From Alnus glutinosa (Eukaryota > Streptophyta > Magnoliopsida > Fagales > Betulaceae): a stretch of DNA of 64,000 bases. The stretch spans positions 26,669,616-26,733,615 of the forward strand of contig NC_084894.1 of assembly GCF_958979055.1 (NCBI RefSeq). Direction: 5' to 3'. The notes beneath the pieces were generated by a model. It ran no database searches and was not told the origin of the DNA. It saw only the letters and a list, made by a program, of their open reading frames with translations. Numbering within the stretch: position 1 is the first letter of the stretch; each line of letters opens with the position of its first letter. Positions 44,101-53,066 of the stretch are shown here, piece by piece. The position numbers and the translations under genes were made by a program.

Positions 44101-45832
44101 GTCTAAGGGAAGATTCAAGGAGCTGGGAAAATGAATAATTATGTGTCAAGTGAGATTTGGATCTTAGTATTTTTGAAGCCTTAATCTGAGTAGGATTGTT
44201 GAATTGGTTCTTATGTTGGAACTTTGTTGTTCTGAGGTAGTAATATGCAGTTGCTGTTTTGAGTTGCTATAAAATGGTTGTTGTTTTGCTGCAAAATGCA
44301 GTTGGATGTCAGTATTCTGTTTGTTTTTAGAATGATTGCTACATGACTACTGCTTGAGTTTTATGGTCTTGTGCTGCTTGAGTTTTATGGTCTTGTGTGT
44401 TGAGTAATATGGCGTTGCTGATCAGACTTGTGTGGATGGATTGCTGGATTTTGTGAAGTGCTTCTCTGGTAAGGGGTTTGAGTAGGATAGATATGTGAAG
44501 GTTTGAGTTGGCTGGTGTATTTTAGCTAGAGATTGCTCTGGCCGGCTAATGGTTGGATGATTGCTGAAGATTATTAGGGGGGGATCTATTTGCTGCAGAA
44601 TGTTGATGCAGATATTGTTTTCCAACTTTATGGTCTTGTGCGATGGGATTTTGTTGGTTCTAGATATAGTGCCGGTTTGTAATTGATACTTTCCTGTTAC
44701 AGCAGTGTGGAGGGAGGTTAGAGCCAGAGGGTGTTGAAAATTGGCTTGTGTACGTAGGTGGTGTATAGTTGGGAATTATCTTACTGTACAGATTAGTGTT
44801 TAGGAGACTTGTATGTTTCCTTGAGTTTTCTAGCTAAAAAGAGCTGGAGTGCATTGTACTTTCCATTTATAAATCAAAGACTTACTCATTCATAAAATTT
44901 TTTAAGAAATAAAATAAAATAAAAATCTCTCCATGCGATTTGCAAATAGAGTTTTAAAATTTTCGTCTAAACCGATTGAATGAAAATACTACATATAGAC
45001 AACTTTAATAGACGGCTAAGGTTTAAGTTAGGATTTAAAAAAATTAAAAAAAAAAAAAAAACCTCTCCTTGTAAAGAAATAGGTAATATCTGTACAAAAT
45101 AAAATTTTACTCTTGTGGAGATTCAATCATAAGTTCTTTAGTACTAAATGAATGCACCATTTGAGATAAAAGTTTAAAATCAAAATATACCAACAGCTTT
45201 TAGTGCCAAAATAATAAACTTCTTACATTAACTAGTATTGTGCAGTGTGCATCACTGTCTGATGATTGCCTTTTTTCTTTTGTTTTTTAATGATATGGAA
45301 CCCCTTTCACTTTCTTGACCGATCCCTATTAAGTAAATCTCAGATACATGACTCCTCCACTAAAAACTGTGTATCGATTGAGTGGGGACTCAAATAACCA
45401 ATCTCTTAGTATTAACCAAACAAACTGACCATTTGAGTCGACACTCTCTGGCAATCATATGACTGTCTTGATGCTCTTGGAACATGAACGCAAAATACAT
45501 ATACGTGGTAACTAAGAAAACAGTTTACACTGCAGATTGGAATTGCTGGAGTCTCCGCTGATCAAGGTCCTATGAAGCACACGCAAGTAATTGAGGATGA
45601 TTGGCTACCAGAATGGAATGCGGAGTTTGAATTCCCTCTGAGGGTTCCCGAGTTAGCTGTTCTCAGGATTGAAGCTCCCGAGTATGACACATCAGGGAAA
45701 AATGACTTCGGAGGCCAGACATGTCTACCTGTATCAGAGTTGAGAAGCGGCATCCGAGCAGTTCCATTACATGACAGAAAGGGAGACAGATTCAAATCTG
45801 TAAGGCTTCTTATGCGATTTGAATTTGTTTAA
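29176..45832 (+). CDS. PLC-2: phosphoinositide-specific phospholipase C (PLC2-type)
   Basis: Nine exons: 29176-29481, 38212-38408, 40152-40287, 40385-40618, 40797-40990, 41624-41741, 42345-42497, 42757-42843, 45536-45832; 573 codons, every junction in frame with GT-AG. The N terminus ([18 protein letters not shown]) and EF-hand-like region resemble plant PLC2. X domain residues are complete: His120-Asn121 ([12 protein letters not shown]), Glu150/Asp152 (VIELDLWPN), His166 and Glu200 (VITFEDHL). The Y domain is [18 protein letters not shown] and the C2 domain ends LLMRFEFV. Intron 1 (8.7 kb) contains a complete 8.5-kb LARD and intron 8 (2.7 kb) a LINE fragment. The protein is still fully open, so the gene may be active if the long introns are spliced. 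Nearest relative: PLC-4, including intron sequence. Confidence 0.9.
29509..29835 (-). repeat. 3' LTR of the LARD
   Basis: Left copy of the 327-330 bp terminal repeat. It contains a (GA)n run and, on the minus strand, the TATA motif GATATAAAAAGC. It is the 3' LTR since the element reads on the minus strand. Confidence 0.92.
30060..31075. other. LARD interior, unrecognised chimeric sequence
   Basis: Moderately GC-rich sequence with open stretches on both strands (for example 96 codons on the minus strand at 30689-30979 and about 117 on the plus strand at 30088-30441). None matches a family I recognise. Given the captured gene pieces further right, these may be other host fragments. Confidence 0.35.
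31086..31930. repeat. Hairpin minisatellite, ~59-bp unit with ~178-bp higher-order period
   Basis: Each unit reads approximately CCCTGGTCCTCTACCAGG, then AGGGG, then GTCCGAGATCGGAC or GTCCAAAATTGGAC. Both parts are inverted repeats that can fold. Variants (Pro/Gly-coding CCCCCCTGTCC..., CTCCCTGGTCC...) alternate, so the distance between like units is about 119 or 177-179 bp. The array has no stop codon in any plus frame over about 280-310 codons, giving three proline-rich pseudo-frames. This is a composition effect. Confidence 0.9.
31931..32046. repeat. 36-bp ACGAGGTTATTACTCC array
   Basis: Four copies of a 36-bp unit, ACGAGGTTATTACTCCTCTC followed by CCGATTTTTTA. The unit is repeated three times again at 32466-32555. 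The core CGAGG...CCTC is another short inverted repeat. Confidence 0.85.
32047..32560. repeat. 539-bp-offset duplication of the hairpin array
   Basis: The segment from 32047 repeats, almost base for base, the segment from about 31508, including the order of unit variants and the start of the 36-bp array. The offset is 539 bp. This is a tandem duplication of a large block and not unit-by-unit growth. Confidence 0.85.
32766..33460. repeat. 95-bp tandem array
   Basis: Seven full copies and one partial copy of a 95-bp unit; starts at 32766, 32861, 32956, 33051, 33146, 33241, 33336 and 33431 (GTTTTTTAACGAGGTCACC...). Copies are nearly identical, with only single-base changes. Each contains the dyad CGAGGTCACCTCCTCG. 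The homogeneity indicates very recent amplification. Confidence 0.93.
33461..34280. other. LARD interior between the 95-bp array and the CYP74A fragment
   Basis: Mixed-composition DNA with no family recognised on either strand. Confidence 0.35.
34330..34850 (+). pseudogene. Captured allene oxide synthase (CYP74A) fragment
   Basis: A plus-strand open stretch (within 34282-34899) reads like the middle of plant allene oxide synthase. Recognised blocks include [67 protein letters not shown] and [20 protein letters not shown]. The real enzyme is an intronless plastid CYP74A of about 520 residues that converts fatty-acid hydroperoxides in jasmonate synthesis. Only about 170 residues are here; the transit peptide, the later I-helix region and the haem-binding Cys loop are missing, so no activity is possible. 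It lies antisense to the LARD and has no own start or end, which marks it as captured DNA. The frame is free of stops, which fits recent capture. Confidence 0.85.
34900..35940. other. LARD interior between captured fragments
   Basis: Includes a short direct repeat of about 45 bp near 35416-35505 (ATGTTCGTCCGAGGAT occurs twice). Other parts, including an acidic coiled-coil-like minus-strand stretch near 35800-35940, were not assigned to a family. Confidence 0.35.
35970..36330 (-). pseudogene. Captured LRR receptor-kinase-type fragment
   Basis: The minus strand encodes leucine-rich repeats of the plant extracellular 24-residue class: [20 protein letters not shown], a stop, then [19 protein letters not shown] and [17 protein letters not shown]. 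The last is the typical final repeat before the juxtamembrane region of an LRR receptor kinase. No transmembrane or kinase part follows. In-frame stops break it. It is in the same orientation as the LARD. Confidence 0.75.
36331..37630. other. LARD interior, 5' part
   Basis: No gag or pol frame is present. An open plus-strand stretch of 75 codons at 36782-37009 and an overlapping minus one at 36740-37006 resemble nothing I know. The right end is the leader between the captured sequences and the primer-binding site. Confidence 0.35.
37638..37656 (-). other. LARD primer-binding site
   Basis: The minus strand reads ATTGGCGCCGTCTGTGGGA directly after the 5' LTR. The TGGCGCCG start fits a non-Met tRNA primer, perhaps Asp-type, as in several Ty3/gypsy groups. 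The tRNA identity is not certain. Confidence 0.6.
37657..37986 (-). repeat. 5' LTR of the LARD
   Basis: Right copy of the terminal repeat, nearly identical to 29509-29835. The minus-strand TATA motif (TATAAAAA) is at about 37873-37880, in position to drive transcription into the element. Confidence 0.92.
38495..39073. mobile_element. Mutator-type MITE, PLC-2 intron 2
   Basis: A 579-bp element with long imperfect inverted arms (start GAGAAAAGTCCA; the right end reads AGGAGAAAGTCCA on the other strand) and a perfect 9-bp target-site duplication TACTTAATT (38486-38494 and 39074-39082). The 9-bp duplication fits the Mutator superfamily. The same insertion is in PLC-4 and absent from PLC-3. Confidence 0.85.
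39308..39550. mobile_element. hAT-type MITE, PLC-2 intron 2
   Basis: A 243-bp element with inverted ends CAGGGACGGAATTAG and CTAATTCCATCCCTG. The flanks ATGGGAGA and ATGGAAGG look like a diverged 8-bp target-site duplication. PLC-3 shows the empty site (TTCCCATGGAAAGTGTCC); PLC-4 shares the insertion. Confidence 0.8.
39895..40035 (-). mobile_element. Decayed TRIM in PLC-2 intron 2
   Basis: Carries the 3' LTR and internal part of the TRIM family seen at 22821-23097 (AAACCGATAGGAAATGG, AATATTCTAACACTC, CTCAATACGTAAAATATTT). The same remnant occurs at the same intron position in PLC-3 (about 50510-50720) and PLC-4 (about 61330-61480), so it predates their duplication. Confidence 0.6.
41077..41511. 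mobile_element. Long-TIR MITE, PLC-2 intron 5
   Basis: About 435 bp with inverted arms near 90 bp long: GTTGCAATGTTAACC, CAAAAGTTGCAATGT and CATTTTTCAGCCC on the left are mirrored as GGGCTGAAAAATT, ACATTGCAACTTTTG and TAACATTGCAAC on the right. Flanks TATAGAATA and TATAAAATA may be a 9-bp duplication with one change. Also in PLC-4 (about 62545-62955), absent from PLC-3. Confidence 0.75.
42523..42666 (+). mobile_element. Decayed TRIM in PLC-2 intron 7
   Basis: A plus-oriented relative of the TRIM family: TGTTAGAAAATTTA... ends ATTTAACA, followed by TGATATCATAGTAAAAG at the primer-binding position and CATGAATTCGAACC. A second partial LTR (TTAAATGATTAAATTCAC) follows. A related remnant is in PLC-3 intron 7 (about 54665-54790). 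Confidence 0.5.
43640..44930 (+). mobile_element. 5'-truncated LINE in PLC-2 intron 8
   Basis: Encodes the zinc-binding tail of a plant LINE reverse transcriptase ([20 protein letters not shown], then [10 protein letters not shown]), followed in another frame by [12 protein letters not shown] and [14 protein letters not shown]. It ends in an A-rich tail (AAATAAAATAAAATAAAAA near 44905-44925). Frames are broken and no clear target-site duplication was found. It is in the same orientation as PLC-2. Confidence 0.75.
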
Positions 45833-47077
45833 AACAAATTAGACCTATGTATTGGACTTCACGATGCTGTTTACATGCATTATGTACATGGTATTCTTAT
45901 TTCATTCTGTTCTCATCAGTGCCGCCACTAATAAGATGTTACTGCCACATCATTAATTGTACGTGGGGGTGGTGTTCAGAATTTAGTACCAGCATTGCCT
46001 CATTTGATTTTACCACCGAGGGTCCTGCATTTTTATGAGGTTATGGACTAATTCCTGTTGATCCCAAAAAAAAAAAAAAAAAAAGGGACCATTAGAATGG
46101 TGGCAATATATAGTGTGTCGGGTTCGAATTGTGTCAAGACATGAATATAAAACTATATAAGTCAATTTTAACTCGACCCATTTAACTAAACGAGTCAAAC
46201 GTACTCTTCAACTCAAACTCATTAATTTCATGTTGAATTTATATCTGATTTGCAGATCGTGTCAAAAAATTATCTAAGTCTACAACTAGAGTCAAGGTTA
46301 CATAGATGAGGGGAGAAATGACAAAGAAAGCTGAGGGGCATATATGACATGGAATTATGGTGGGAGTTTTATTCTTCTCTTTTTGAGACTTGCTTTTCGC
46401 AACCTGGGTGGCAAGCATCTTGGGCATAGAATAGGATGATCATTAAACATTCCCATCTGAATTCTCAAATGGAATGTCTTGATGAAGGTGGGTTTACTGC
46501 ACCTGCCCCACCTTTCCCCAACATGTTCCCTGCTTCCTTTACAGCTCAACCCTGAGACAAGCAATCTCTTGCTTTGTACCAGAGAAAGACAGAGAAGATA
46601 TATTATTAGTAATGACTTTAATATAGATCTCTCATCAGTATTGTTAACTGTATATCTACTTATTATATCTGTTAACTTTTTTTTTTCTAAGCTTATATCT
46701 GTTAATTAACTTTAATTTATTTAAAATAAATTATATGGATGAAAAAGTTGAATAATATAGAAGAAAAAGAAGAGAGAAACTGTCAAGAAAGAAAAGCACC
46801 TAGAAAGTGGGCCTCATCTCGTAATGGTTTTCTATTTTCAAAACCAAAAATACATTTTCTCTCTCAAAATCATTAATAAATAATTTAAAATATAGAATAC
46901 CTTAAATACCGTCTTGGAAGAATCTTTTTAGAGAACATATGCTTAGTTTTTCAAATAAAGGAACTCAACTTAAAAGAAAAATAGAGAGAGCCGCCTCCAA
47001 TGGAAGAGAGTAGTAACCACCCGGCCACTCCAATTAAAGGTGGCAGTGCAGTTACCACAACAAGCTAAGAGTGGCCA
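45833..47077. other. Intergenic DNA between PLC-2 and the Cassandra element
   Basis: Starts with the PLC-2 3' untranslated region. It holds an A tract (46068-46085), a copy of the GTGTCGGGTT dispersed repeat (46118-46283) and AT-rich DNA. No gene is recognised. Confidence 0.45.
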
Positions 47078-48038
47078 TGTGACATCCCACATCGTCTGGG
47101 AATGAGAATGTGCTTATATGTATGAATGCACCATTTATGACACAACGCGTTTTAAAGTCGTGATGACGATAAACTTATCAAAACTCCGCAGTTAAGCGTG
47201 CTTCTGCGAGAGCAATCCCAGGATGGGTGACATCCTGGGAAGTCTAGTTTGGGGAGCCAAAAAGCGGACAATATTGTGTCATTAGGTGTGGGTCGTTACA
47301 AATGGTATCAGAACCATTGCCCAGCCTGAGATGGTGGGAGCGTGCACAAGCCAATGAAGGACGCCAGTGGGGACGTTGGGTCCAAAGAGGGGGTGATTGT
47401 GACGTCCCACATCGCCTGGGAATGAGGATGTGCTTATATGTATAAATGCACCGTTTATGACACAACGTGTTTTAAAGCCGTGATGGCGATGACCATGTGA
47501 CGTCCCACATCGTCTGGGAATGAGAATGTGCTTATATGTATGAATGCACCATTTATGACACAATGCATTTTAAAGCCGTGATGACGATAAACTTATCAGA
47601 ACTCCGCAGTTAAGCGTGCTTCTGCGAGAGCAATCCCAGGATGGGTGACATCCTGGGAAGTCTAGTTTGGGGAGCCAAAAAGCGGACAATATTGTGTCAT
47701 TGGGTGTGGGTCGTTACAAATGATATCAGAGCCATTGCCCAGCCTGAGATGGTGGGAGCGTGCACAAGCCAATGAGGGACGCCAGTGGGGACGTTGGGTT
47801 CAAAGAGGGGGTGATTGTGACGTCCCACATCGCCTGGGAATGAGGATGTGCTTATATGTATAAATGCACCATTTACGACACAACGTGTTTTAAAGCTGTG
47901 ATGGCGATGAAACTATCAGAACTCCGCAGTTAAGCGTGTTTCTGCGAGAGGAATCCAAGGTTGGGTGACCTCCTGAGAAGTCTAGTTTGGGGAACCAAAA
48001 AGCGGACAATATTGTGTCATTGGGGGTGGGTCATTACA
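47078..48038 (+). mobile_element. Cassandra-type TRIM locus with four LTRs
   Basis: LTR1 (47078-47300), an internal segment with PBS, a truncated LTR2 (47398 to about 47495), LTR3 (47496-47718), a second internal segment, and LTR4 (47816-48038). Full LTRs are 223 bp, TGTGACATCCC...CGTTACA. Each has a 5S rRNA-like region (TCAGAACTCCGCAGTTAAGC, GGATGGGTGACATCCTGGGA), the hallmark of Cassandra. Primer-binding sites (TGGTATCAGA or TGATATCAGAGCC) lie two bases after LTR1 and LTR3. The whole locus is bounded by one 5-bp duplication GGCCA (47073-47077 and 48039-48043). It encodes no protein. Confidence 0.92.
47166..47243 (+). repeat. 5S rRNA-like segment in Cassandra LTR1
   Basis: This stretch resembles the internal part of plant 5S rRNA, including the ACTCCGCAGTTAAGCGTGCT and GGATGGGTGACATCCTGGGA blocks that hold the polymerase III internal promoter. 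Equivalent segments occur in LTR3 (about 47585-47662) and LTR4 (about 47907-47982). It is a transposon domain; it lacks the true 5S ends, so it is not a ribosomal gene. Confidence 0.85.
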
Positions 48039-48043
48039 GGCCA

Positions 48044-48615
48044 CGTAGCCACCCCTCGCCTCAACTGAGGGTGGCCACACAACCACCATCTTTTGTAAAA
48101 AATTAAGTTTACAAATGCTTGTGTTTTTTCAAAATAAACATGTTTTGTATTTTTTTTTTTTTTTTTAAAACACTACGGTAAAATAATCCATTTTATATTA
48201 CGTCAAAACACTTTTTAAAACAAAAACCAAAAAACACTTTTCAAAATCATTATAAAATATAACCGCCTTAAGGTTTCTTCGATCTCCTGCAAACATTCAC
48301 GTACTTTTATTAGCATAAAAAACAAATAACAATTTATAATTGTCATCACATTAAAAGTTTACAATAGTATGTAGATAAAACAACATAATCTTAAAGATCG
48401 TCATAAGATTATACACTCATTTATCATGCCTACTTTATACTAACAATCGTAACGTGTTTTAAGTGGTTAACATAAAAAATCACTCAAAATGCACCGATCT
48501 CGTCAATCGATGTTAGTGACTATAATAAATAAGTATGAAAGGTAAAGTTGCAGCAAGATTATTAAAACAGAATATCTTCTAGATTGGTAAAAAAGTAGGG
48601 ATCATGTGGACCGGA
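48044..48615. other. Intergenic DNA upstream of PLC-3
   Basis: Starts with GGCCAC-rich sequence that continues the DNA into which Cassandra inserted, then AT-rich sequence. No gene is recognised. Confidence 0.4.
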
Positions 48616-48636
48616 CACCTTTCTTGTACATCATGC
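48616..48636 (+). promoter_or_regulatory. Conserved proximal promoter block, PLC-3
   Basis: CACCTTTCTTGTACATCATG, the same block as upstream of PLC-2 and PLC-4, here about 200 bp before the start codon. Confidence 0.4.
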
Positions 48637-48833
48637 CTCAGAACAGATTCTCACTTTGGTCGGACGCATTCTATGTAAATAGATAGAATATACGAGGAAA
48701 GCAACAAGCAATATCAACGGCAAGCTTCAATCACTCTCTCTCTATATCTCTCCCCCCATCCCAATTTAAACATAATATAAAGCACTGAAAACAACTGAAC
48801 ATCATAGCTTCAATCCTCCTGTGCGTATAAACA

Positions 48834-49159
48834 ATGTCTAAGCAGCAGCATTACAAGGTCTGCTTCTGTTTCAGGAGAATATTTAAGCTCAGGGTGGTTG
48901 AACCCCCGGAAGATATCAAGAACGTTTTTGAACGATACTCGGAGAATGGCACCATGAGCATTGATCAACTGCATGAGTTCCTGATTCAGGTTCAAGGAGA
49001 TCGTAACGCTAGCAAGGACCATGCTCAGGCCATCTTCAACAGCCTCAAGCATCTCAACATCTTCCAGCGGAAGGGCCTCCATCTTGAAGCTTTCTTCCGA
49101 TATCTCCTAGGCGATCTTAATCTCCCTCTCCATCCTCATGGGGTAATTAATCTTATCTA

Positions 49160-49210
<51 letters not shown>

Positions 49211-52200
49211 ATCTTCCTTTGTATAAGTGAAAAATTAATGACGAGTTATTTCAAAAAAGTTCAATTTTGTTTTTTTATTAAGTGAAATCCAATCCGGCCA
49301 TTTGTTTTGATGCAAAATGTTTTTTGAAAAATGTTTTTCTCATTTTCTTGTGATTGGTACGATCGAAGATCATGGTTTAATTCAAAACATTTTCGGTTGA
49401 CTAGGAAAACTTCATTAATTTTTGTAAAATGATTTTTCTTTTATAAAGCCCCACATCAACCATTTTTTTAATTGAGCTTCCCTTTCTTGCACGCACTAAA
49501 TCTCTCTTACAGTTCATTTTCCGCCTCCGAGGTTACTGGAAGTTGCTGTCCGCTGAAGGTTACTATACATATATAGTCACCAATTTTTTTTTTACAAAAA
49601 AAAAACATTTTACAGAACTTAAATAAGAAGTGAATTAGAGACTGTTTTTGAACACAAACATGATAAACAGATATATCTAAGAAGCTGTTTTGTACTTACC
49701 CAGGTGCACCAAGACATGAATGCTCCGCTTGCTCATTACTTCCTATTCACAGGCCATAACTCCTACTTAACTGGCAATCAACTCTGCAGCGACAGCAGTG
49801 TGGAACCCATTATAGACGCACTACGAAGAGGTGTAAGAGTTATCGAATTGGATTTGTGGCCAAACCCCAAGAAAGACGATGTGGAAGTTCGTCATGGAGG
49901 GTATAATAGTATATATGAAGTTTAATTATTTGCATTTGTGCCCTAACTTTAACTTGGGAAAGGGGTAGCTTAATATTAATTAAGACATTAAGCAATCCCT
50001 CGTGTGCATATTCTAAGCTTGGTGTTGGGGGTGATCACACCATAAAAGTATGCATCCTCAACCATGCAATTATCTCTCATAAGTGATAGGTTCCCATGGA
50101 AAGTGTCCCTTGGTAATTGAGGGATAAATCAAGACAACCCTTCTAAGGGGTTGCATCGATCTGATCTGATCTTGATTGAGTTGCAACTCTTCCAAGAGTT
50201 GCAGCTATTGGAAAAAGGCGTCAATAAATTACAATTTGAATTCAATTCAAACTTCTCAATAGTTCTTCCATGCATGTGATCAATACCCTAACGAGAATTA
50301 TCATCTGTTTACTTTTCATTTTCCTTGAAAAGTGCTAAATATTAATTATTCTGAATATCTGACGCACTGCTAATGGGATGAAATCGAGCACAATGATCTT
50401 TAGAAGCTTTTAATGGTTGCCTTACCTACTGCTACTTTATAATTGTTGAAACTATGAATATACTACTAAATCCCACTGATCGATCATGAGAACTGTAAAG
50501 GCCAATAAATCGAAAACCTTAAACTTAACTATAAAAAATTATGAATTTAATTATTTAATTAATATTTTAATACTCTCTTTCACATGTGTTTTCAAATTCT
50601 TCTTCAATAAGTGGAGCTCAACACATGAAATATTTAATTAATTGAAATGAAGATATATAAATTGTAGAGCCAACATGCGTTCAAATTTAAGGTCTTTGCT
50701 TCACCATTTTAAAACATTACTGAATCACCCAAAAGACTCTACATGATGGGCTTATAAATAGGGATTAATATATCTTAGGAATTGATGGATTTTCTTTAGA
50801 GTTGTAGGACTCTGACTAGTCCAGTGGAACTCATCAAATGTTTGAAAGCTATTAAGGACAATGCATTTTCTGCTTCTGAATACCCTGTGGTGATTACTTT
50901 TAAAGACCACCTAAATGCAGATCTTCAAGCTAAAGTGGCCAAGGTGAGCCTCGTCTAGAACAGTTTCTCCATTCCTAATGTCGAAAGAAACTGCCTCCAT
51001 GACTTCTCATGAATTTTCTCATAGATGGTCACTAAAACATTTGGAGCCATGCTATATAGCCCTGAATCAGAATGCATAGAGGAATTCCCTTCACCAGAAT
51101 CATTGAAGAAAAGGGTTTTGATTTCAACTAAACCACCAGAATGCCTTGAAGTTCAGAATACCATGGAAAAAGATCAACAAAGGCATAAAGATTCAGCAGA
51201 GGATGAAACTCGGAACACAAATTTCAAAAAGGAACTTGGAGCCACTGATAAGGTGCAAATGAAATTGATTACATTTTGCTGCTATGCTAAGCGCACGAAG
51301 AGTTCATTATTTAATTATTTTTTATTAAATTACCATTGATCTTAAAAATTAAAGTTAATAGAAATAGATGAATTTAATCATTTAATTTACACAAATGACA
51401 GCAGATTGAGCCGAATGACGAGTATGAAGACGAAGAAAATGCTACTCCTCAATATAGGAGCTTAATTGCCATTCATGCAGGAAAGCCTAAAGGTGCATTA
51501 AATATCTGGGAACCTGATCCTAATAAAGTTAGACGTCTATGCTTGAGTGAGCAAGAGCTTGAAAATGCTGCAAGTACGTATGGAACTGATATTGTCAGGT
51601 AACTAATAGTTCGATCTTGTTCTCTCTCTCTCTCAAATGGTAGCTTGGTGCATAAGATCAATCATATGATCCATATGTATAGAATTTTAATACTAATTAA
51701 TACCATGTTAATGATATGATCCATTACCATGATAACATGATATATCTGATGCTTTCTGCTCTAGGTTTACGCAAAAAAACTTGCTGAGGATCTACCCTAA
51801 AGGTATGCGCTTGGACTCATCTAATTACGATCCTATGCTGGGATGGAGGCATGGAGCTCAAATGGTTGCATTTAATATGCAGGTAAGACCGGTTAGGATG
51901 TGTGCTATCTTGGTACAGTTAAGAAGAGAGAGCATAAGTGGCCACGCCACCACCCCAGCCTACTCTGGGGCTATATATGGAGCTGCGTGGCCACCCCCGG
52001 CCCATGGGGAAGGCTGGGAGCCACCCCACACAACAAAAATCACTTCAAATTGCCACGTGCAGTTTGACACGTGTACAGTGTCGTGCACGTGTCAAACTGT
52101 TTGACACGTGTATTTTAACACGCGTGAGACGCGTGTCAGATGTGGAAGTCATTAACTGCACATTTTGACACGTGTATCTCAATACACGTGTCAAACCGAT

Positions 52201-52267
52201 TTTTTTTTTAAAAAAAAATTCCAAATTGTTAGCCACGTGTATGTATACACGTGGCTAAATGTGTGTG

Positions 52268-52313
<46 letters not shown>

Positions 52314-52551
52314 AAAAAATGAAAAATTATATATTTTTCTTGATACGTGTTAAGAATACACGTTGCCAAAATCAAAAATATTGCTTTAAAAAAAAGAAGA
52401 AAAGAATAGATCTGTTCTTTTCTTCTTCTTTTTTTCTTTTTTCTTTTTGTTTTTTTCCTTCCTAATACGTATACGATATACCTATACGAAACACATGCAG
52501 AACCAACTCGTCGTCCACTTAGAACTGGCCGGTGGTCCAGTATTGACGGAG

Positions 52552-52586
<35 letters not shown>

Positions 52587-52659
52587 AAGAGACGTCGGGA
52601 AGGCCGGAGGGAAGGCCGACCACGCGGTGGTCAGGAAGCTGGCCGGTGGTCCAGTGTTG

Positions 52660-52698
<39 letters not shown>

Positions 52699-52829
52699 GA
52701 GAGAGCGAGAGGCAGAGACAGAGAGAGAGAGAGCGAGAGAGAGAGAGAGAGCGAGCAAGAGATGTCGGGAAGGCCGGAGGGAAGGCCGACCACGCGGTGA
52801 TCGGGAAGCTGGCCGGTGGTCCAGTGTTG

Positions 52830-52901
<72 letters not shown>

Positions 52902-52989
52902 CGAGAGACAGAGACAGAGAGAGCAAGCAAGAGACGTCGGGAAGGCCGACCACGAGGTGGTCGGGAAGCTGGCCGGTGATCCAGTATTG

Positions 52990-53066
<77 letters not shown>

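Noticed and set aside
47244..47563. Minus-strand open frames of 73 and 93 codons
   Set aside because: Shadows of duplicated Cassandra LTRs.
47166..47982. 5S ribosomal RNA genes
   Set aside because: Only the internal part of 5S is present, always inside a 223-bp LTR next to a tRNA-Met primer-binding site. This is the Cassandra LTR domain.
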